Shown here: positions 35,149 to 64,000 of the stretch, in pieces | How the letters are laid out: each line of letters starts with the position of its first letter | Position numbering within the stretch: the stretch's first letter is position 1 | Source of the DNA: Owenia fusiformis | Taxonomy: Eukaryota; Annelida; Polychaeta; Sabellida; Oweniidae | Assembly: GCA_903813345.2 (NCBI GenBank) | Contig: CAIIXF020000007.1 | Coordinates: 28,383,564-28,447,563, forward strand | DNA: 64,000 bases | Reading direction: 5' to 3' | Made by a program: the position numbers and the translations under genes | Notes under the pieces: generated by a model | What the model saw: only the letters and a program-made list of their open reading frames with translations | Databases searched by the model: none | What the model was told of the DNA's origin: nothing

Positions 35149-35704
35149 CAAACACATCCAAGCATTTGTCAAACTAAATGTTATTGATAATATAAAGAAA
35201 GTATATAATATTAATTATGTTTTCTGTTTAATGTTCATAAAATAGCTTTAAGAGGCTTATAGTTCCAGGTTGTAATATTTTCCATATTTCCAGTGGAACT
35301 TGACTTTGGGGCCATATCTCAAATTATGAAAAAAATGTTGTCATCATCTTGTGCTACTGGGCATGCATGTGGGTTGACAGGCACCACAAATCTTCTGGAA
35401 GATTCCAGGAAAACTTCTTGCCTCTTTAATCCGGTACTTTAACAGATGCAAGGGTAGACTAAGTGCCAATATCTGACTAGGTTTTGGGCATGATGGGTAA
35501 ATTACTTGGCAGCCATGTGCAAATATGAAATTAGTAGTTTAACAGCTTTTTCACAAAAATCATTTTTTCCTATTTTCCGCCTAGAAGAGAAACTAAAAAA
35601 GTCATCATTATACCAATAGGTGGCAAGATATACTGCACTGGGGTATTCCAAGTACCACAAAGGTTTTGCCCTTTATCACAGGGGGCAGTGTTCGTATAAA
35701 CATA

Positions 35705-35889
35705 CAGGTTGTCTCATCTCATGTGTAAAATAGTCCACAATGCATATACGGGTTGCCATGGCAATAATGAATATACCAGTGCTACTGAAAAGGTGAAACA
35801 AAATACAACAAAAGTTAGAATATTACACTTTGAAGTGGTTTTAATTGTTTCCTGGTTAATAAAATTTTTAGCACTCATGGGACACCCTG
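35705..35889. mobile_element. 185-bp mariner-type MITE
   Basis: Ends CAGGTTGTCTCAT and ATGGGACACCCTG, bordered by TA on both sides. No coding content. Confidence 0.65.
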
Positions 35890-36488
35890 TATACTAGATT
35901 AGTAATTCTGACTCAGTCACAATTTGGGTTCTGAGTAGAATTTTATCCCTCAAAGATTTTCACAGTTGGAAATTTCTCACAATGTATTGTAAACTGCACA
36001 TGTATAAATATACACCTCACTCCATAAGTTTGATATCAAAGAGTCCCCATTTGGTAGCATGTGTTAAAACTTGTGGAGGGAAGTGTACATGTATATGGAA
36101 TTATATGAGGATTAATTTGCCTTCAAGGTTATTTATGTACATGTATTTAGTAATGCCTATTTGCATTCGTTGATGTGGAAAAGAGCTCATAGTCAATGGA
36201 CACACATGTGCAATCAGTGATTGTTATGAATGAAAAGTGTCAAACAAGAAAAGTGTTTACAAAATTGAGGATGACTGATGGTGAACATTTTGTGCAAGAC
36301 TATATTTTGGTGGAATTTTGCATAATAAATAGATATAAGCAATACAAAAATGACATTTGAACTTGAAATGAATTCATGTATAGTTTCTGACTGTAAACAT
36401 ACCATCGTAAAAATGCTTACTGAGAGTTGAATTGTCCATTGCAATTGAAGCTCATAACGAACAAAGTTTATATTTTTCATATTTTGCA

Positions 36489-39400
36489 ATGGCTATTGCT
36501 TCAGTACATGGGATTTTCATTACAATTTTGATAGTCATATTTTCCTGTGAGTGTATCTGGTTCATGTGTACGTATAATGATGCCATCTTCAACAAGAGGA
36601 GCTACAAAAGCCCTCACCCAACACATGGTCAGAAGTTTGAAGGGGAAAGGAATTTACAAGGAGTGGACAAAGAAAAGAGACTCGTTGTAATGGGTAAGGT
36701 ATGAATGCACACGATTTTATCAAGTTTAAGGTGCTATGGAAGTTAACAGGAAATGACAAAACAGGAAGTGACAATTTTTTTTGCATTTTTAGATATTTTT
36801 TGAATAAAAATAACAGAGTTCTGGTTTGACCTCCAGTCAATTTAACTATTTCCACATATCATTTACATGACCAGGATCACAATGTGCATGGTCAGAATGA
36901 CCCTAAACATGATGAAATAACCTTTTTAGCCCTTTGAAAGTGTGACTGAAAAAAAAGCTAAAAGTAGGAGCGTAGGGATAGTCACTGAACAGAATCTTTT
37001 GAATTTTTCAGAAAATGTGCCCAATATAATGCTCTAACTAGTACAATCTTTGAAATATTAGAAAATTGTCTTAAACAAAAATGGCAGTCATAAAAAGGAA
37101 AATAGAACGCTTTTCAAATCAGTTTTTTCATTTCTTTTTCTTTTTCTATGAATGATATCAAATTTTCAAAGATTGTATCATTTAGAGCAATATATTGGGC
37201 ACATTTTCTGAAAAATTCAAAAGATTCTGTTCAGTGACCTTCCCTACGCTCCTACTTTTAGCTTTTTTTCAGTCACACTTTCAAAGGGCTAAAAAGGTTA
37301 TTTCATCATGTTTAGGGTCATTCTGACCATGCACATTGTGATCCTGGTCATGTAAATGATATGTGGAAATAGTTAAATTGACTGGAGGTCAAACCAGAAC
37401 TCTGTTATCTTTATTCAAAAAATATCTAAAAATGCAAAAAAAATTGTCACTTCCTGTTTTGTCATTTCCTGTTAAGTTCCATAGCACCTTAAAGAGAAGT
37501 CAATAAAGCATTAAACACCAACTTGGTAAGCACTTATAATGAATGTAAAACGGAATCAATCCTTGTAAAATTACCACATACAGTTTGGAACATAAATAAA
37601 TGACAGGTGGATTTGCTAAAAATGTTAAAATAAGAAAATTTTCAAGAGGCCATACATCAGTGGATGAGATTATACAAAATGTAAAATATAAAAATTTGAA
37701 GGGATATGTATCTAGACAATATTGGAAATTATGGGCTTTCAGATGACCATGATTAGGAAATGGTGATCGAAAATCGACCTGTCATTTATTTTTGTCCCCA
37801 ACTGTATCTGCATATCAAGCAAAAATGCAGAGATATGTAAAATATTCATAAAATAATGTCTATTTCGATGTCTTTATTTTCGTAAACTCTCAATATGTAG
37901 ATGTATGATCGCATTGGGGTGTAGCTTATCATATTTCTATACCAATTATCTATCCAATGATGTTATTTATTGTTGTTTTGAGATAAGGAAATTATCATTT
38001 GACTTATAAATTTATGGTGATTTTGAGCTTGGTTCCCTTCTCCTTGGTACAAATGTATAAACATGAGGAAGATATTAAGGTGTAACTTGTGAATATATAC
38101 ATAAAATTGGGAAAATTTCTTTCATGGTAATGGAAATCATGAAAATTCTTCTAAACATGTGGAACTGTCTAGCCTGATGCAGTTGCAAGTTGTCTTGAAG
38201 CTCAAATATCCCCACACAAAACATGTAGCACCCTGTATAAATTCTTCTGAAAATACCAACACTTGAAAAACTACAGGCTGAGTCACATGAATAGAATTTA
38301 AAAATGTCATGGACACACACTTACAGGGTGAACAGATTTTTCAAGATTGAAAACCGAGACTGAAATTCACAGAAAAGTTCTATTTCTAAGTTTATGATTG
38401 TGAAAGTTACAGATTCTTGTGATTTTATAAAAGGGGCTATTATAGTATCAGAGATGGCTATTGGTCCATTTCAATATGTCTCCATTAAATAAAATATTTT
38501 TCCATGAATCAAACGTATTAAAATTATTCCAGATGGGAAAGTGCGCAATGGTACCATTTAAAAAGATTTTACCATGAGGATTCAAGCAATGAATATCATA
38601 TAAGAAATATGAAAGGTGCATAAAGCCCTATTGTAATTTGGAATATCTCTATATACAGGGTGGTCAAAAAATGGAAACCCTGCATTTTCCTTATATCTTT
38701 GTCACTTTAAGAAATTACTCCCTGATATTTCACACATTTGTACATCATTCAATTTCCTACCACCCTACCATATTTCATGACCATCAGACTGATAGTCACA
38801 ATTTTACAGCACTTTGAATAACATGCTTCAGATTTGGCATTATCGCGCTGTAGGCAGCGAAAACAGCACAGTTGTCAATGACCCGAATGCATTCCTCAGC
38901 AGGTATGGCCTGAATGACACAAATGATCTCACTTTTGAGGTTTGCAATTGTCCTGAGGTCATTCTCATATACTCTATCTCTGCCATATCCCAACAGGTAG
39001 GGACATTTTAGACGATGAGTACAGGTTTCCCCACAACGCAATAGTGGCCACTGGGCATGTTCTTAAAAGTACTGTAACATTGTGACTATCAATCTGATGG
39101 TCATGAAATGAAGTATGCTGGTAGCAAATTGAATGATGTACAAAAGTGTAAAATATCAGGGAGTTATTTTTTAAAATGACAAATATATGAGGAAAATGGT
39201 ATTAGGGTTTCCATTTTTGTTGACCACCCTACATGTACTCCCTCCCCACAGGTACATGTATATGCTCATTGCTCATCTTTTGCATTATTTTTCACAGGCC
39301 TTTCGACATGATTCAGAAACATTCCTCACGAACAGCACATATGATGGACGTGAACATCAACATTTGAAGTTTATCTGGTTGAAATCCACCGTGATGAAAC

Positions 39401-40726
39401 GCATACTGTCACGAGAGCTCTACAAAGAATTTATAGATCTCTTCCGTACATTAGACCAGGCATTTACTGAAGCTAATATAACATATGTGATGTCTGATGG
39501 CACATTGCTGGGGTCGTATCTTTGTCATGGTATGATACCCTGGGATGATGATGGTGACCTTATGGTTGATATCGCAGATAGACCTAAGGTAATTTGGACT
39601 ACATGTATGTCTTCTGCAGTGATGAGTCTTATCAGATGTCTCTGAATTCATTTGCCCTTTTAAACCTCTTTAAACCTTGTTTTGGGTCTAATACCTCATT
39701 GTGTAAAGGAATGGGAACTTATGTCTTTATGCCTTCCTGTTCCATCTTATCCTGATGGACTACCCCTCCCCCAAGAGTGATGTCAAAAGCATTTTCTTTA
39801 CTATTGTATTAACCCCAGTATTTCAATTTCTTTCTCATTGAAGTCCTTATTTTGAAAGTTTTTGTAATTTTCCTGTTAAAAATTAACTTTATCAAATACA
39901 CTATTAACTAATAGGCAATCATTCTGCATGATTAAGTTAGACCAAATCCAGCCTGTTTTGGTTTGTTCAAACACTATGAATTGTACGGTACCTCTCAGTT
40001 GCTGCTGCATCTTCATTGAGAAAACATTATAAATAGGCTAAAAATGCTTTTCTTATTTTACAGGTTCACTTTGTTTTGGGAGAACTAAACAAGAAGGGGT
40101 TTGCTGCACATGGGTACCATGATGAAAATGATGAATATGCTAAATTTAACTGTAAAGATGAACCAAGACAAAAAGAATCTAAACCCACGAGACGGCTTTG
40201 GCATAAATTCAAATTCTACAAATGTGACCATCGCCTGTATAAGCCCGTCCCTAAACTGCACTACAACTGGCCATTTCTCGATATCAAATATTTTGAAAAT
40301 GATATATCATCAGAATATATCCGGAAAAAGGACTTCACCGATGGGATTGTTCAGTTAAAGAAATGGGGAGAGTTTTACCCATTGTATAGAAGACCCTATG
40401 GACCTCTATGGTTACCTTCCCCAAGGGACACATTGAAATACCTGAGACTGAAATATTTAGCCAGGACAAATTTCACAGATATCGAATGTAAGACAAAAGG
40501 TTGGGATCATATCAAAGAGAACTGGCGCCATACACAGAGTGCAAATTGTGATTTAATAAGACAAGTTTTTCCTGGTGTTTCAAGAAAAATCGTGAAGAGT
40601 GATAATCCCAGGGGAACGAGAAGTGTACTGGAAACTCTAACATTGAATGGAACTGTGCTGCATACTGTTGAAGTTAAAGGACAGACTGATTACCATTTCC
40701 CTGCGCAATCTTACTCTCTTATATAA
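36489..40726 (+). CDS. LicD/fukutin-family type II membrane protein
   Basis: Probable Golgi enzyme that moves a phospho-sugar or phosphocholine-type group onto a glycan. The exact reaction is unknown. Exons 36489-36698, 39298-39588 and 40064-40726 join in phase 0 and give 387 residues. Residues about 4-27 are one hydrophobic signal-anchor segment (ASVHGIFITILIVIF), followed by a basic, polar stem encoded by the rest of exon 1. Residues about 90-340 form the LicD domain, with SDGTLLGSYLCHGMIPWDDD (136-155), the metal/nucleotide-binding acidic cluster seen in LicD, fukutin and FKRP. Exon 3 holds PLYRRPYGPLWLPSP and NWRHTQSANC. Possible N-glycosylation sites are NST, NIT and NFT. The start ATG is the last one before the membrane segment. 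Expression is not shown by the sequence. Intron 1 carries a TTAA fold-back and intron 1's 3' end a deleted mariner. Confidence 0.85.
36730..37488. mobile_element. 759-bp TTAA-flanked fold-back element
   Basis: The two arms of roughly 320 bp are almost perfect inverted copies, starting GGTGCTATGGAAGTTAACAG and ending CCATAGCACC, with a loop of about 100 bp near 37080-37150. TTAA borders both ends (36726-36729 and 37489-37492), as in piggyBac-type insertions. No transposase. It lies in LicD intron 1. Confidence 0.85.
38656..39229 (-). mobile_element. Deleted Tc1/mariner-like element, copy 2
   Basis: Ends CAGGGTGGTCAAAAAATGG and TTGACCACCCT, TA at the left, inverted terminal regions of about 180 bp. 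The minus strand keeps a transposase C-terminal piece (RDRVYENDLRTIANLKSEI, then IPAEECIRVIDN). It lies 69 bp upstream of the LicD exon at 39298. Confidence 0.75.
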
Positions 40727-43700
40727 AGATGCTGATTTTTTTCCGGTGCTTCATTTTGCATGTTCAAAGAGAGCTTCATATACACTCTATTTAATGCAGT
40801 ATTAGCTTGTTTTCATGTTGTTTTTTGGTGTAGAAAAGTAATACATTTGTAACCAGAAATATAGATTATGACTATTTGGAATGACATTGGGCTATGTATA
40901 AAACAACATTTCTTATCCTACTAATATTTTTGAATTTCTATACAAAGTGGTGATATAAGTAAGGTTAAGTAACATGGTTTAAGAGAAATGGTACATGAAC
41001 ATGTAAATGACACACAGGAATTACAATTCCTTCGCTTTTTTGGGGTATTTCCGGGCCTTTTTGGGCATTAAGTTTTTAATTTTAGGCCAAATTTTCAAGA
41101 AAATGGGCCATAAATGTTCAAAATTTGGGCCCAATATTTACGGTTTCAAGGGCCAAAATGTGGAAAAAATCAGACTTAAAATATGGGCCCCCTTTGTTAG
41201 TTTGCAGATCTGCCCCTGCATTATTACAACTTTTCGTCTTATACCTTGATGCTCCAGCGAGCAGGTAAATACTGCAAAGGGGAGAACTTATTCTGAAAAA
41301 GAGGACCATAATTCCACATGTTCATATTCAAGTTCTTTAAAAATGTGTTGCTTAACCTTCCTTAATTATTCACTTAAGTGCAATATATCATAGTTCAAAC
41401 ATCTTTCTCCCGGACATGAAATTAACATAAAAATGTAAGGATTGTTTTCATTTCCAAAATTTGGAATAAGGGTTTATTGAAAAAAACAAACAAGACATTA
41501 TTTTTAACCAGAAATATACATATTACAACTATAATTATCAATAACATTGGGCAATGCATAAAACACATTTCAAAACTTTTAAAACAGGAAAAACCTTCCA
41601 TCATTATTTTCATACATTAACCCATAAAATATCTAACAGTTTATATATTGTGGAAACTATGTGTAATATACATCTGTATAATTCCTGATATTTTGTAATC
41701 CATGTGAAAAATGAAACAATTTTTGATAAATAACAAATTTTTAATTTCTTCATTCGACAAAATCCAGATTTTTCATTCCTTCTTCAAAATATTAATTTAT
41801 AAATTATAACAGTCTGTGGGGTTGATTTATTGAAGAAAATGTTCATGTACACAAATGACTGCCTTATATACATACTGTACAAATGGTACGTGAAAGAATG
41901 TGCAGATGTGGTATGCTTTACATGATTGTCTACCTACATAAAAGTGAACAATTTTCTCATTTATCATATAAGTGACAAGTACATAAAAAGTACAAACTTT
42001 CAAACATTAGGGATAACTGTCATAAAAAATCAATACAGCCAAACCCAAACGTCAATCCTGCTTTTAGACAGTAATAATTAATTTAAATTAAAAATTTGAA
42101 CTCCATTCAAATTCAAATCCAATTAATAAACCTTTTACCAAACACCAGCGAAAATTAACTTGGTGGTAATAGGCATACATCAATGTTTCAACGCCATCCT
42201 GACGTACAAATTGGTTGAAGACTGACAAAAATGATAATAAAAATCCTCTTGATACGAAACAACTAATACACTACATAACATGTATGTAGATGTTTTTTCA
42301 AACTCTTATGTCTCACACCTTATTGAACTTTGTTTGGTCGGAAGCATATGTACATTAATATGAAGCGAAATATACAGCTTTTTTAGAAGTCATATAAATG
42401 AATCCGCTAGAAAATGGATTTCTGTACAATTTGGCAAATGGTAGAGACAGTGAAATGTTGAGTATGTTCAAGTGATTTTACAATTCAGTGATTTTACAAT
42501 TAAGTAATTATTTTACAATTCAGCAATTTAACAATTCAGTGATTCAACACTGATATTACTGCTACAAACAGACAACAAAAAAGATTACTCTAAACACCCT
42601 AAAATGTATGTTCCTTAACACTGACTGTGATACCTCAAAAATGAAATTGTTGAATTTACTATAACAGAACCTTGAAACTTGTTTTGCAGGAACAAATCTG
42701 TGAATGTTACAATTAAGATAAATAATTAAATCCCATCGAACCCCAAGTTTCAGTTTTCAGCATTCGATTGGAGTACCACAGTCACTGTAAAAAGTATTTA
42801 TATTTCACCGATTGTAACAGGTTATGAAATTCACATTCAACAAGTTGCAATACAGGGTGTTCAAAAGCAGCCCAAGAATTTAATTGTTAAGAAATTTAAA
42901 AGTAACAAACAATTGTTCATCTTCAGAGATTATCAATACCATATTTTCTCAAAATAATACTGACTCATTAAGAGGCCCATGGGCTATTCATTGGAAATAC
43001 TTTAAATTTTCAAAATTGTTTGAATGTTTTAATCACCATTAATGTTAGGCTTGTACAGACATTGTGAACTTAGTTTGTTGCATCGACGCATAGTTAACAA
43101 TATCTTCAAACAATTTTCAAATAAATGCCCAGTGGGGCTTTTAGTGAGAGTACTTTAAAAATTAGGGGTATGCATCTTTATTCTTCAAGAAAATATGATA
43201 TATCTCTCTGATTTGATGTTATTTATATCTTTATGTTATCATAATACAATGATTTAGTTTAGTTAAACCTAGTAGTAGCACAACTACCAGTTTTGGGTCG
43301 AATGAAATGGTTTTCTCTTGGTTTGTCCTTACACTTCCCTCAAGCCATGCACCATAGATGGGCATATCACAGTAATATTATATTCAGCTGTTTGTGATTG
43401 ACTAGATTTCTTGTTCAATATTTACAAATTATGCCTCGTAATCCGCCCACAGACTTGAAGAAGTTTTTGTTCATGGTAAGGTGGACAAATCAGGTCCAAA
43501 CAGACTGACAAATCAGGTCCTATCAGACTGACAAATCAGGTCCTATCAGACTAATAATCAGGTCCTATCAGACTGAACATTCAACAGCTTCAACAGGGCT
43601 CTATACCTGGTTCCATGTGGCGTCTGACAGCACAACCTAGCATTTCTCAATGCAAGGGTCTCGTAATCTCATAATTCACAATTAAACAATTTATAAAATT

Positions 43701-43740
43701 TAGATTGATTAAAAATATTCCTAAAATTGTTTTTACTCTA
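40727..43740. other. Spacer between convergent LicD and DPP4-like genes
   Basis: No gene was recognised. The 3' UTRs of both genes are presumably here. It contains a GGGCC-rich repeat at about 41035-41215 related to 62110-62250, a diverged repeat pair at about 40850-40915 and 41505-41570, and a weak inverted repeat at about 42950-43195. Confidence 0.5.
43482..43575 (+). repeat. Four-copy 24-bp tandem repeat
   Basis: Units of ACAAATCAGGTCCTATCAGA with small variations, just downstream of the DPP4-like stop codon on the minus strand. Confidence 0.8.
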
Positions 43741-63557
<19,817 letters not shown>

Positions 63558-63604
63558 CTAAAAGTAAAAGAAAAAACGTTAATAATTCCATAATGTCAAA
63601 TATA

Positions 63605-64000
63605 CAGGGTGTCTCAAAAAAATGTACCCAAAAATATATCAAGAGCACAGATAAACCAATCAATATTTTCAGACATTTTTTGCATGGTCATGTAGCCAAA
63701 ACATGAAAGTTTTCTCCCCAATACACCATTTTTATTTCAGTCTTGTCTTTTTGATTCTTTAACCCTTTACCTTTTACACCACAAAATCGATGTAACCTCA
63801 TATTTCGATGACAGCCTGTATACTTACTGCTACATTGTTCATCACATTTGATAATAATTCCGGTGAAATGTTTTGGATTTCCCTTTGGATGTTGCCCTTA
63901 AGTTGTTCTAGGTCTTTTTGCTTGGAATGAGCATTAAAACACTCCTTCAAATAGCCACAGAGAAAGATGTTTGAGGATGACGATGGCAGAACAAACGCAG
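63605..64000 (-). mobile_element. Tc1/mariner-like element, cut by the window edge
   Basis: Starts CAGGGTGTCTCAAAAAAATG after TA. The minus strand at about 63830-64000 is open and reads FLCGYLKECFNAHSKQKD, then LKGNIQREIQNISPELLSNV. This fits the C-terminus of a mariner/IS630-type transposase (LWGYLK...LK..IRREI..I.PE.L..VM). Stops follow near 63780. Inserted upstream of the first visible DPP4-like exon. Confidence 0.75.

Larger units (their letters stand above)
33966..36488. other. Arp3 3' region and spacer to the LicD gene
   Basis: No further gene was recognised. The Arp3 3' UTR presumably begins here. The region contains a poly-C run near 34671 and a mariner-like MITE at 35705-35889. Confidence 0.5.

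Noticed and set aside
42853-43195. TACAGGGTGTTCAAAA end followed by a weak inverted repeat
   Set aside because: The start resembles a mariner TIR, but no matching second end or TA border was found, and the inverted similarity is low.
63830-64000. Possible extra upstream exon of the DPP4-like gene
   Set aside because: The frame does not resemble the DPP propeller and instead fits a mariner-type transposase C-terminus next to a mariner TIR.

Overview
The window is a piece of an animal nuclear genome. It is AT-rich, its genes are split into small exons with GT-AG introns, and it is dense with transposable elements. Four host genes are recognisable from their protein families: an animal lipoxygenase (- strand, 614-9438, C-terminal exon beyond the left edge), Arp3 of the Arp2/3 complex (+, 27812-33965, complete), a type II membrane LicD/fukutin-family protein (+, 36489-40726, complete three-exon model) and a dipeptidyl peptidase IV-type serine peptidase (- strand, 43741-63557, N-terminal exons beyond the right edge). 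The gene set and repeat content suggest a marine invertebrate (hemichordate, cephalochordate or lophotrochozoan). The sequence alone does not decide which.

Layout. 1-9440: lipoxygenase gene, whose introns hold a roughly 980-bp fold-back element, a duplicated piece of exon 8, two related palindrome elements and a 535-bp fold-back with a perfect target-site duplication. 9440-27080: an 18-kb stretch without host genes, filled by a TA-flanked MITE, a LINE with a 1032-codon endonuclease/reverse transcriptase frame, a second dead LINE split by a 1990-bp TIR element full of CCCGT minisatellite, a deleted Tc1/mariner copy, a 4.5-kb fold-back element with tandemly repeated arms, and a small MITE. 27080-33965: Arp3. 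33966-43740: the LicD gene and its flanks, with a TTAA-flanked fold-back and a second deleted mariner copy in its introns. 43741-64000: the DPP4-like gene, with minisatellites, pogo-like MITEs, a 105-bp hairpin and a mariner element running off the right edge.

The four genes do not form an operon or an obvious pathway. They are ordinary neighbours: the lipoxygenase and Arp3 are divergent, Arp3 and LicD are tandem, and LicD and DPP4 are convergent. Exon models were built by reading both strands and requiring splice sites, phase and family similarity to agree. All junctions are phase-consistent, and key catalytic residues fall at the family's spacing. The most unusual content is the set of fold-back/palindromic elements, several with clean target-site duplications, and one TIR insertion whose removal gives back a continuous frame in the host LINE.
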